The notes beneath the pieces are model-generated. The model did not search any database. It had not been told where the DNA came from and saw only the letters and a program-made list of their open reading frames with translations. From positions 1-31,811 of the forward strand of contig JACPMS010000042.1 in NCBI GenBank assembly GCA_016185875.1: DNA of 31,811 nucleotides, given 5' to 3'. The position numbers and the translations under genes were made by a program. How positions within the stretch are numbered: the first letter of the stretch is position 1; every line of letters begins with the position of its first letter. Origin of the DNA: Candidatus Woesearchaeota archaeon. GTDB lineage: Archaea; Nanobdellota; Nanobdellia; Woesearchaeales; GW2011-AR4. Below are positions 17,013 to 23,963 of the stretch, piece after piece.

Positions 17013-17315
17013 TTAATGTGCCTTTGTGGGGGAATCACGAGGAATGCAGTGAAAACCGTCATAACCTAATTGAAGGATTCCGTCGGTTTTTACTTGGTAA
17101 AAAAATTCTTGACCATTATCTTCATATCTAAGAGCCCAAATTATAGTCAATATTGTTCCTTCTTTTTCTTCCACAGGCCGCCCAGTTGTTGTAGCTCCAT
17201 TGCGTAATAACTTATTTGCTTCATCCACAGATATCGGTACTGGATCACCTTTTTTTAACTGTTCGGCTTCTTGAACCAATTCTTTTAGAGTTCGAATCTT
17301 TGTTTCTGTTGTCAT
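17013..17315 (-). CDS. Hypothetical protein
   Basis: A 100-residue soluble protein: a helical N-terminal part (KIRTLKELVQEAEQLKKG) followed by a beta-rich part ending in a Tyr/Gly-rich strand. Unrecognised. The ATG of MTTETK is chosen over an upstream ATG because a TATA-like stretch lies between them. It is convergent with the thermosome gene and divergent from the short gene at 17423. Confidence 0.5.
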   Translation of the reverse strand: MTTETKIRTLKELVQEAEQLKKGDPVPISVDEANKLLRNGATTTGRPVEEKEGTILTIIWALRYEDNGQEFFYQVKTDGILQLGYDGFHCIPRDSPTKAH

Positions 17316-17422
17316 ATTAATTCGCCTACTTAATAGGAAAAATCTTACTTTATTAAATTTTTCACTACAAATCAATATTTAAACAAAACATTTAAATATA
17401 ACCATTGCATTATTAACTTAAA

Positions 17423-17494
17423 ATGGCGCATAGCAACAGATTGATTTTAGGAATTTCTGTGATTCTGCTAGTGCTGATTATTTTGGTGGAATAA
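17423..17494 (+). CDS. Predicted 23-residue single-span membrane peptide
   Basis: A short frame encoding MAHSNR, then about 15 hydrophobic residues (LILGISVILLVLIILV), then Glu and stop. A TATA-like TTTAAATATA lies about 25-30 bp upstream, placing the transcript start on the ATG (leaderless). A basic N-terminus and one membrane span are typical of real membrane micropeptides, but hydrophobic frames can arise by chance. Confidence 0.4.
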   Translation: MAHSNRLILGISVILLVLIILVE

Positions 17495-17547
17495 ATCCGC
17501 CTTTATATCTTTTAAAAAATTTCTATAAAGGTTAAAGGTGATATGAT

Positions 17548-17877
17548 ATGGCTATACAAAAAAATGATGCTGGAGGATTGGAAACAACTGTTGGAAAAGC
17601 ACAAAAGTATAGGGGAGTGCATAATGAAGTTGTGAATCTAAATGGTGGACAGTCAGTGATGTCTTTGCCAACCCCTGCAGACGATAAGAGTTTATACGTT
17701 AAAATATTTAAGGCTTACGGTATGCCACACGCATTCAAGTTCTTATTTTTAGAAGGCACTAAGGATCAAAATGGAGTTCCGTATTTGGATGCTGATTTAA
17801 AAGAAGTGTCATTAAACCGAATATATAGAATTCGGGATGGAGATACTGTCTTATATATGGATTTAGTAAGAGATTAA
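17548..17877 (+). CDS. Hypothetical protein, possible beta-grasp-like fold
   Basis: A 109-residue soluble protein starting MAIQKNDAGG. The C-terminal part (LKEVSLNRIYRIRDGDTVLYMDL) has the strand-turn-DGD-strand pattern of ubiquitin-like/TGS-type beta-grasp domains, a weak resemblance only. It has its own TATA box (CTTTATATC near 17502) and an AAAGGTGAT ribosome binding site. The next gene starts four bases after its stop, so the two are probably co-transcribed. Confidence 0.6.
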   Translation: MAIQKNDAGGLETTVGKAQKYRGVHNEVVNLNGGQSVMSLPTPADDKSLYVKIFKAYGMPHAFKFLFLEGTKDQNGVPYLDADLKEVSLNRIYRIRDGDTVLYMDLVRD

Positions 17878-17881
17878 GAAT

Positions 17882-18130
17882 ATGTCACTAGATGCAATAT
17901 CTGGAACAAAGAAGCAAAATCCTGGATATCAACTCAAACCAAATGGCAGTGAATGTCTGGAGCCAATACTTCAAAGAGCGTTAGCGGATGCACTCAAATT
18001 TAGAGAATATCAAGTAGTATTGCACAGGCTTCAAGATTTCCCTGTTGTAAATCCGTATGAAGTTATAGCTATGATGCATTTACCAACTTACTTACAAAAA
18101 TTGCAAGTCGACCTAAAACTGCAACAATGA
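17882..18130 (+). CDS. Hypothetical protein
   Basis: An 82-residue, mostly helical soluble protein with no recognised motif. It follows the previous gene by four bases. Its TGA stop overlaps the ATG of the next small frame (TGATG), a typical coupling arrangement, so 17548-18201 looks like a three-gene unit. Confidence 0.55.
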   Translation: MSLDAISGTKKQNPGYQLKPNGSECLEPILQRALADALKFREYQVVLHRLQDFPVVNPYEVIAMMHLPTYLQKLQVDLKLQQ

Positions 18131-18201
18131 TGCTAAAAAAACGATTTTCAATTCCAATAATTTCAATCTCTTTAATCATCACTATCATCATTATTCACTA
18201 A
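18130..18201 (+). CDS. Predicted 23-residue membrane peptide, stop-start coupled
   Basis: The frame encodes MLKKRFS followed by an Ile-rich hydrophobic stretch and a final His. Its start overlaps the preceding stop as TGATG. The pattern (basic start, one membrane span, 23 residues) repeats that of the peptide at 17423-17494. Whether it is expressed cannot be told from sequence. Confidence 0.35.
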   Translation: MLKKRFSIPIISISLIITIIIIH

Positions 18202-18278
18202 AGTAAAGGCTGAAATTTTCTGTCCTTTACATCAAAAACAGCTTGAGACAAAACTATAAATCAATATGGAGGTAAAAA

Positions 18279-18341
18279 ATGAAATTAACATTTGACACAT
18301 TCAATTATGAAGACAAAATGGAAGAATTCAAAGAGAAATAA
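18279..18341 (+). CDS. Predicted 20-residue charged peptide with strong ribosome binding site
   Basis: A GGAGGT five bases before the ATG is the strongest Shine-Dalgarno match in this part of the window. It precedes a 20-codon frame (MKLTFDTFNYEDKMEEFKEK) ending seven bases before the ribosome binding site of the next gene. It could be a real peptide or a leader that couples ribosomes to the downstream gene. Confidence 0.4.
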   Translation: MKLTFDTFNYEDKMEEFKEK

Positions 18342-18356
18342 AAAGAGGTGGTATTG

Positions 18357-18818
18357 ATGAAGCTTAATCCAGCTGATTTAGAGATACGTGTTAATGGGAT
18401 AAGATTAATCGGTTTAGGTAGGGCATATATATCAAGAAATGGTGTGGGCAGCCATCCAATTACTCTTAATAGTAAAGCATTAGTTTTAAGGCCAGAATAT
18501 GATATTGCATCAGACCCCTCTATTATATATTTAGGGCCAACAAATGGACTTCCTGTTGATAATGGTCAACTTCATAACCTATTGACAAAGCTGCACAGCG
18601 CACCAAGACATCGAGGAGGTAATCCTCTAAAAAAAGAAGATATTCTAGTTTCATATAGGATTAGAGAAGAAGATGGAAAAATAATATTACCTAAAACTGT
18701 TGAATTCAAGGGGTTCTATTTTGAGCAAGAAGGGGCGTTATTAAGACCACATTACGGCGAACCCACATGGGGCAGTGGCAGGAAAGTCTACTCGCCATTA
18801 GTGGAATCCGCTAGATGA
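18357..18818 (+). CDS. Hypothetical protein
   Basis: A 153-residue soluble, beta-rich protein with no recognised domain; basic in the middle (SAPRHRGGNPLKKED). The start is the ATG of MKLNPAD: an in-frame GTG nine bases earlier lies within the GAGGTG ribosome binding site. It follows a run of short frames and precedes the coiled-coil gene at 18934. Function unknown. Confidence 0.55.
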   Translation: MKLNPADLEIRVNGIRLIGLGRAYISRNGVGSHPITLNSKALVLRPEYDIASDPSIIYLGPTNGLPVDNGQLHNLLTKLHSAPRHRGGNPLKKEDILVSYRIREEDGKIILPKTVEFKGFYFEQEGALLRPHYGEPTWGSGRKVYSPLVESAR

Positions 18819-18933
18819 AATTGTTTGTTAGTAAGTAAATCTTTAATTTTCCGAAATCTTTATATACATTAATTCTATTTTTTAATTTATTAGGGTGGAT
18901 TAGTATACATTTCAAAAAAAGAGGTTGATAGCA

Positions 18934-19524
18934 ATGGCTGAAGAAGATTTGGTTGCGTACAAGGATATTTCTGATTTAAAGAGGGAATTGGAAGGGATGA
19001 AAGGAAGAAAAGACGTCTCTTCAAAAGAGCTTTACGACGCTGTGCAGAAATTAGCACAGACAATGACAGATATGCTCGAGGTTTTTGGCGCAGCAGCAGA
19101 GCAGATGAAACTGGAAGAGAAGGAGTACGAGTCTGAAGCGAGAAAGCATGAGATGATAATATCCAAGCTGGACAAGCTGATTGAGCAGAACAAGACTATT
19201 GCAGAGGGGATGGTTGCAATTGTCGAGATGGTAAAGGAAAGAATAGTTGCTCCTGCAAAGGAAGAGTCTTTGTTCAGGCCAAGACAAGAGCCAAGGCCTT
19301 TCATGAAGCCCCAGCAGGAATGGCAGCCAAGGCCAGAGCCGATGCAAAGAGCCCAGCCTATGATGGCTCCGCCGCAAATGGCACAGCCTCTGCCTGCGCC
19401 TGATTTTGGAATGGAGATGCCGCAAATGCAGCCGACTCCATCGCCTGATTTGGATCTTTCAGATTTGGGGCTGGAGGAGGAAGAGCCAAAGAAAAAAGGG
19501 CTTTTTGGAATGTTCAAGAAGTGA
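18934..19524 (+). CDS. Coiled-coil protein with Pro-rich linker and GLFGMFKK tail
   Basis: A 197-residue protein in three parts: a charged helical/coiled-coil N-terminus (about 1-110), a Pro/Gln/Met-rich disordered linker (about 115-165), and a short acidic helix ending in the amphipathic GLFGMFKK, which could bind membrane or a partner. No enzyme motif. A strong TATA box (CTTTATATACATT near 18858) and GAGGTTG before the ATG indicate good expression. The helix-linker-tip build suggests a scaffold or adaptor; this is inference. Confidence 0.65.
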   Translation: MAEEDLVAYKDISDLKRELEGMKGRKDVSSKELYDAVQKLAQTMTDMLEVFGAAAEQMKLEEKEYESEARKHEMIISKLDKLIEQNKTIAEGMVAIVEMVKERIVAPAKEESLFRPRQEPRPFMKPQQEWQPRPEPMQRAQPMMAPPQMAQPLPAPDFGMEMPQMQPTPSPDLDLSDLGLEEEEPKKKGLFGMFKK

Positions 19525-19576
19525 GTTTTGAATCTTTCATTATAGTTAAAAATATAATAATTAAAGATTGAACAAA

Positions 19577-20065
19577 ATGTATCAAATACAAAACTCAAGG
19601 CCTTTCAGGCATTTTGCAAAGAATCTTTTTCTTATAGGAAACGTTTATGTTCAGAGGAAAAAAGCCAAGGAAGATGTTGATAATTGGCTTCAAAGAATGA
19701 GGAAATCAATCATAAGGATGAACCTCACCTACAGCGATATTGACTTATTAAAGTTAAAAATCGAGAATTTAATTGACTGGGAAAGGAAATACGCGAAGTT
19801 CTTCAAGCCAGAGGACAAGGAAATGCTTGAGCTGAAAAATCAAACCCTTGCCTTGGAGCAGGAATTAAGGAAAGAAAGGGAAGAAAAATATATGGTAATA
19901 AGCGAGAACAATGAAAAAATTACGCAGCTTACAGGGTCTTTAAACAGCCTTAAGTCAAAAGCCAATCATCTTATCATGGAAAAAGCAAAAAGGCATCACC
20001 GCCTGAAAGCTTTGGAGCAGAAGATAAGGGAAAAGGTTGACGTGCATAAATACTATCATTCTTAA
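19577..20065 (+). CDS. Coiled-coil protein of unknown function
   Basis: A 162-residue basic protein. A short N-terminal hydrophobic patch (FAKNLFLIGNVYV) is followed by two long helical stretches, the second (about 90-160) with clear heptad spacing. Unrecognised. It follows the Pro-rich coiled-coil gene by 52 bp on the same strand, so the two may work together. The ATG at 19577 is used; an in-frame TTG nine bases earlier has no better ribosome binding site. Confidence 0.6.
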   Translation: MYQIQNSRPFRHFAKNLFLIGNVYVQRKKAKEDVDNWLQRMRKSIIRMNLTYSDIDLLKLKIENLIDWERKYAKFFKPEDKEMLELKNQTLALEQELRKEREEKYMVISENNEKITQLTGSLNSLKSKANHLIMEKAKRHHRLKALEQKIREKVDVHKYYHS

Positions 20066-20180
20066 TAAATATTTTATTTTTAAAATCTATGACCAATACT
20101 CCTTCAATTGTCGAGCCACCAGTACTTTTTGAAATTTAATAAGTAGGAAAGTTTTTAAACACAAGAAGGTAAAAAGGTGC

Positions 20181-20264
20181 ATGAGATTATTGTCAAAAAG
20201 TAATTCAATCAGATTCAAGTTAATCTACCACCATGGTCAAAATCTATTCAGAAAAGGAATATAA
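20181..20264 (+). CDS. Possible 27-residue leader peptide
   Basis: The ATG lies about 25 bp after a TATA box (GTTTTTAAAC, 20151-20160), where a leaderless transcript would begin, and directly after AAGGTG. The frame is basic and runs 32 bp into the next gene in another frame. It may be a leader peptide affecting translation of the membrane protein at 20233, or a chance frame. Confidence 0.25.
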   Translation: MRLLSKSNSIRFKLIYHHGQNLFRKGI

Positions 20265-21063
20265 AATATTGTTAAGTTACTACATCATCTCGCCTTTTAT
20301 TATTTTTGGTGCATTATTTGCGATATCTCCTTGGTTTTTACTTATGTATTGGATACCTGTTGGTCTGATAATATCTTCTCTGATTGCTATTGCTGCGATA
20401 ACTCTTCAAGATATGAAAAATGTTCGTTTCGGATATTTAACTTTTATACCTTTAGTTTCAGGTTTATACTTATGGAAATTATGGTTTATTAGGGTTATTG
20501 ACTCTATTGTTAAAGAGGGTTCTAGTTCTGACATATTACTGGGCTTGGTGATGCTTTTCATTGGTCTTTTGTTCTTATTTCCATATTTTTATGTCGCAAG
20601 TACTCTCTTTAATTTTAGCTCACCGAGAAGAACCAAAACTGCATTTAGTTGCGTGGCTATATTATTGGCATTAGGGATAAGTTATGCTTTTTATCAGACT
20701 ACAATAGCGACCAAGGAGCAAAACTGGAAAACATTGACTAATGCGGATTGTGGGTATGAAATAAAATATTCCCCTAGGCTTAGTTCTTATGGTGGAAATT
20801 TTGGAGGTAATCGATGTGGTTACTGGATTTTTGCTTTAAAGTTAGGCGACCAGAAAAATGAATTAAAGATAGATAATATTGGCAATAATGAGTACGGTAC
20901 TGCAAACTATGAACAAACAACTGAAGAAGTGTCTAGAGATGCAAGTTCGTATATTGTTAAAATAAGTAATGGTAGAAAACATGCCCTTATTACTTGTCGA
21001 TATACCAATACCGATATGCTAGAATTTTGTGATAAGATGATAAAAACTTTTAAGTTTATTTGA
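20233..21063 (+). CDS. Polytopic membrane protein with C-terminal extracytoplasmic domain
   Basis: A 276-residue protein with about five membrane segments in the first 165 residues, then a domain of about 110 residues predicted outside the cytoplasm. That domain has four cysteines in two pairs (ADCGYEIKYS/NRCGYW and ITCRY/EFCDK), suggesting disulfides. The YEIKYSP and KMIKTFKFI segments resemble small beta-sheet lipoprotein-like domains, but I cannot name the family. TATA box at 20151-20160. Confidence 0.6.
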   Translation: MVKIYSEKEYKILLSYYIISPFIIFGALFAISPWFLLMYWIPVGLIISSLIAIAAITLQDMKNVRFGYLTFIPLVSGLYLWKLWFIRVIDSIVKEGSSSDILLGLVMLFIGLLFLFPYFYVASTLFNFSSPRRTKTAFSCVAILLALGISYAFYQTTIATKEQNWKTLTNADCGYEIKYSPRLSSYGGNFGGNRCGYWIFALKLGDQKNELKIDNIGNNEYGTANYEQTTEEVSRDASSYIVKISNGRKHALITCRYTNTDMLEFCDKMIKTFKFI

Positions 21064-21110
21064 TTCAAATATTCCTGCCTATAATTGCATTTAGCTTATA
21101 TTAAATCTTT

Positions 21111-21293
21111 CTACAGGTCCCTTGCCATCACTGTATTTCTTTTATTCTGCTTTGCCCTTTTGCATGCAATTTCTATTTCTTTTTTGACTTTGTCTTCCAA
21201 AGCCTTGTAGAACTCATCGGCAACACTTAAAGGCTTATTATCCAGCTTTGCCAGTTCCTTTACCTGTGATTTTACGATAACTGATTTTGTCAT
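21111..21293 (-). CDS. Small histone-fold protein (DUF1931-like single domain)
   Basis: A 60-residue basic protein. The pattern VADEFYKALEDKVKKEIEIACKRA, ending NKRNTVMARDL, matches one histone-fold unit as found in the archaeal DUF1931/CBF-NFY-like group, where the final RDL caps the last helix. It should bind DNA as a dimer. A TATA-like TATTTAAGTAC (about 21312-21322) about 25 bp upstream indicates a leaderless mRNA. It is distinct from the HMf-like histone encoded at 23599. Confidence 0.7.
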   Translation of the reverse strand: MTKSVIVKSQVKELAKLDNKPLSVADEFYKALEDKVKKEIEIACKRAKQNKRNTVMARDL

Positions 21294-21430
21294 AATAAGT
21301 TTTTTCTAATTGTACTTAAATACTTTCTGATTTTTATTCTGTAACATATAGTTTAATGTAGCAATGGACACTGGACATTCTTGCCTAAACTATTTAAAGA
21401 GAAAAGAAATAATAAAGAAAAAATAAAAAC

Positions 21431-21468
21431 CGGTAAGATAACCGGAATTTCAGAAGATTCAGACCCTC
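21431..21468 (+). pseudogene. Degenerate 5' half of the adjacent type II tRNA
   Basis: These 38 bases align to 21509-21547 inside the next tRNA with about 31 matches and one gap, covering the end of the acceptor, the D-arm and the anticodon arm (shared TTCAGACCCTC). No acceptor partner, variable arm or T-arm follows. It is either a decayed tandem duplicate or a conserved leader element. The two copies are offset by 78 bp, about one tRNA length. Confidence 0.6.
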
Positions 21469-21504
21469 ATAAACTATAATATCAAGGTTATATATAAACT
21501 TTAT

Positions 21505-21626
21505 GCCGCGGTAGGATAACCAGGTATTCCGGGAGCTTCAGACCCTCCTGCTCGAAAGAGCTTCTGGGTTCAAATTTCAGGAAGACTAGTTCAGTCCTTT
21601 CTTGGGTGAGACTCCCAGCCGCGGCG
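21505..21626 (+). tRNA. Type II tRNA (Ser-like body, anticodon CAG or UCA) with T-loop intron
   Basis: The acceptor GCCGCGG/CCGCGGC is perfect. The D-arm is at 21514-21530. The variable arm is T-GCTC-GAAA-GAGC-TT and the T-stem CTGGG/CCCAG. A 38-nt intron (21575-21612) interrupts the T-loop at 59/60; removing it restores TTCAAAT and an 84-nt tRNA. The BHB is complete: TTCA (21569-21572) pairs with TGAG (21607-21610), bulges AAT and ACT. The anticodon stem GGAGC/CCTCC with loop TTCAGAC gives CAG (Leu) with one C-C mismatch. A one-base shift gives UCA with weaker pairing. G73 and the 1-4-4-4-2 variable arm are Ser-like (also expected of tRNA-Sec), not Leu-like. CTG is clearly Leu in the conserved proteins here. 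Confidence 0.85.
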
Positions 21627-21639
21627 CATAATTATATTT

Positions 21640-21792
21640 TTATTCTTCAGTTTCAGGAAAAAATGTTCCAGTAAATCCGCATTTATTGCATCTGAATGCA
21701 GGATTTGCAAATTCCCGTGCAATATTTGCCACAGACCAATCATTTGTTATATCCATACTCTTGCATTTCGGACAAATTCTCTTTCTTACCAT
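21640..21792 (-). CDS. Small zinc-ribbon protein
   Basis: A 50-residue protein with two cysteine pairs, CPKC near residue 7 and CNKCG near residue 35, which form a classic zinc ribbon. The rest is short and charged. It starts four bases after the GluRS stop on the same strand (GluRS is upstream), so it is probably the second gene of that operon. Such ribbons bind nucleic acid or act as small transcription/translation adaptors; no specific role can be given. Confidence 0.7.
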   Translation of the reverse strand: MVRKRICPKCKSMDITNDWSVANIAREFANPAFRCNKCGFTGTFFPETEE

Positions 21793-21796
21793 TTTG

Positions 21797-23485
21797 TCAA
21801 TCGTGCGTATACCAAAACATCAGTTTGTCACTTTTTTTATTGTCCAATCTGCAAAACCCAAACCTGCTGAACTGTACCACATCTCCAACCTTCAGATTTT
21901 TAACCATTGACTCTGCCAATCCTTTTTTGATTTCTTTATCTGGCATCAAAACTTCTATTTTTACTAAATCTTTCTGCACAGGCAGCCAATGGATTATTTT
22001 GTCTCCGCTTTTTTTGTATTTTTCATACTCCAATGAATCAAAAACAAGGTTGTTCTTGGCCTTCTTGAAATTCAGGCAATCCATTAGTCTAGTCAATTTT
22101 CCATCTTTAAATTCCTTGAAATCTTTTTCCGCAACATAAAACCTGTCTTTTGTCCTGAATTTTCTTGAGCCTCTTTCTTTGTGCTCGGGATGGAGTTTAA
22201 GTTCAGCAGTTTGCTCTGGGGCATTTTCTATTTTGATTTCCTTTGGGCTTTCAACAAAAAAATACCTGTTGCACTTTGAGTCAAGCATCCTTCTGTTATG
22301 CACTATCAAATCATCCCATGTAAGCACTGATTCTGTCTTAGTCAAGCCTGTTGAAAGCACGAATTCCTTAATGGCTTCTGGCAAAAATCCTCTCCTCCTT
22401 AATGCCACCAAGGTTGTCAATGAAGGATCATCCCATCCGATAAGCTGCTTTTTCTGCACCTTTTCCCTTATAACCCTTCCAGAGCTTTCCACGCCCTCAA
22501 GATTAAACCTGGCAAATTCATAGATTTTGGTTTCCCTAAAGCCAGCCATTGTCTGAATCAGCCTTTGCAATTCATTTCTCAATTCAAACTCCTTGCTTCT
22601 TAGCCTATGCGTAACCCCTTCAATGCCGTCCATTATTGCGCTTTCAAAGTCATAATTTGGCCAAACCCTGTACTTTTTCTTCTTTCTTGGGTGCGGCATG
22701 TCAACAATCCTGAATATGACTGGGTCTCTAAGGGTTGTATTCTGGCTCTGCATGTGCCCTTTAAGCCTCAGGACATATTTTCCAGCCCTTGCCTTGAACA
22801 TATCATGCCATTTAGCCAAGGTATTTTCAGCTTGAGTGTACCTGCACTGGCACTCTATGCCATTTTTCCTGTTTTCCTTTATTGTCTCTTGCGGGCAGGA
22901 GCATACATAGGCATGATGCTCATTTATTATTTTCTCAGCATATTTGTAGAACTCTTCCATGAAGTCTGAAGCATAGTCTATTTTGTCGGGCTTGATGCCC
23001 AGCCATTCATAATTTTCCATGTGGATTTTGTAGAACTCTTCATCTGCAAGCTCCGGGTTGGTGTCTTCAAATCTCAAGTAGAATGTTCCATTATGCCTCT
23101 TTGCAAGCTCGCAGTTTACAATTATTGCCTTTGCATGCCCAATATGAGGATATTTGCTCGGCTCTGGCGGGAACGCTGTTACAACCTTTTGCCCCTCTCT
23201 TATGCCAAGAAACCCAAAAATGTCCTTTTCTTTTGTTTCCTCTTTCTTTTCCAGCAGCTCTGGAGCCAATTCCTGAAGCTTCTTCCCTTGTTTTTCCAAT
23301 GAAAGAGTATTAACTTCTTTGACTATCTTGGAAATTTCCCTGCTAATCTCCTGTGCTTTTTCCCTTAAGCCAGGGTTTTCAGCCAAAACCTTGCCTGTAA
23401 CTGCCCCTTGATTTGCCTTGCCTTTGTATTTGATGGCATTCTGCAAGGCATACTTTCTTATAGTAATTTTGAGGCTTTCATCCAT
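21797..23485 (-). CDS. gltX: Glutamyl-tRNA synthetase, archaeal type
   Basis: A 562-residue class I synthetase that charges tRNA-Glu (and, in organisms with GatDE, tRNA-Gln for amidation). It has a helical N-terminal extension (1-100), the catalytic domain with HIGH motif YPHIGHAKA, the conserved GWDDPSLTTLVALRRRGFLPEAI segment, and a beta-barrel anticodon-binding domain as in archaeal GluRS/GlnRS. The second signature, normally like LSTSK just before GWDDP, reads SSGRVIRE here, lacking the usual lysine. The mRNA should be leaderless: a palindromic TATA box shared with the divergent histone gene lies about 25 bp upstream. Confidence 0.95.
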   Translation of the reverse strand: MDESLKITIRKYALQNAIKYKGKANQGAVTGKVLAENPGLREKAQEISREISKIVKEVNTLSLEKQGKKLQELAPELLEKKEETKEKDIFGFLGIREGQKVVTAFPPEPSKYPHIGHAKAIIVNCELAKRHNGTFYLRFEDTNPELADEEFYKIHMENYEWLGIKPDKIDYASDFMEEFYKYAEKIINEHHAYVCSCPQETIKENRKNGIECQCRYTQAENTLAKWHDMFKARAGKYVLRLKGHMQSQNTTLRDPVIFRIVDMPHPRKKKKYRVWPNYDFESAIMDGIEGVTHRLRSKEFELRNELQRLIQTMAGFRETKIYEFARFNLEGVESSGRVIREKVQKKQLIGWDDPSLTTLVALRRRGFLPEAIKEFVLSTGLTKTESVLTWDDLIVHNRRMLDSKCNRYFFVESPKEIKIENAPEQTAELKLHPEHKERGSRKFRTKDRFYVAEKDFKEFKDGKLTRLMDCLNFKKAKNNLVFDSLEYEKYKKSGDKIIHWLPVQKDLVKIEVLMPDKEIKKGLAESMVKNLKVGDVVQFSRFGFCRLDNKKSDKLMFWYTHD

Positions 23486-23505
23486 AATTAGGGGTAAAAT
23501 CGAAA

Positions 23506-23519
23506 GTTATATAAATAAC
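23506..23519. promoter_or_regulatory. Bidirectional palindromic TATA element (gltX / histone)
   Basis: GTTATATAAATAAC reads as a good TATA box on both strands. Its centre lies about 26 bp from the gltX start codon on one side. On the other side it predicts a histone transcript starting near 23537. Confidence 0.55.
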
Positions 23520-23598
23520 TTATTCTATGAAAATTAACTGCACAAAGGCTGAAGGGGTTCTTTTTGGTTTTCTCCCTTATAATTTTTATGGGGGCTTA

Positions 23599-23811
23599 AT
23601 GAAAAGGAAGATTTCTACAATACCAAAGGCATCAGTTGCAAGAATTCTTTTGAAAGCAGGCGCTAAAAGGGTTTCTGCTGATGCTGTTGACGCTTTCACA
23701 GATGTTCTCACAGAAATAGCTGTAAAGATTTCCTCAAAAGCAGCGCAGATAGCAAAGCATACAGGAAGAAAGACAGTGCATGAAGGGGATATCAGGCTGG
23801 CTGCAAAGTAA
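23599..23811 (+). CDS. Archaeal histone (HMf type)
   Basis: A 70-residue histone that dimerises and wraps DNA. The three-helix histone fold is complete: IPKASVARILLKAGAKRVS, then a long central helix DAVDAFTDVLTEIAVKISSKAAQIAKHTG, then the RKTVHEGDIRLA segment whose Arg-Thr pair inserts in the DNA minor groove. The start at ATG 23599 fits an HMf-length protein. An upstream in-frame ATG (23527) precedes the predicted transcript start, so it is unlikely to be used. Confidence 0.95.
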   Translation: MKRKISTIPKASVARILLKAGAKRVSADAVDAFTDVLTEIAVKISSKAAQIAKHTGRKTVHEGDIRLAAK

Positions 23812-23963
23812 ATGTTTTAATTTTGATAAATTTTTAATTCTTCAATCAGTGCCTACGGCACAATAATTAGTGCTCGGTGTTGCTATTCTACCACATCGCT
23901 CGCCTCACCCATACATTGCAATAAGAAAATCTTTTAAACAATCCACTTTTCTCATAAGCTAAT

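Noticed and set aside
23527..23598. 24-residue N-terminal extension of the histone
   Set aside because: It precedes the predicted transcript start and would give a non-standard histone; the ATG at 23599 matches HMf length.
23849..23861. Small GTGCC-TAC-GGCAC hairpin after the histone gene as a regulatory RNA
   Set aside because: It is only five base pairs, with no other supporting signal; it may help end transcription but cannot be claimed.
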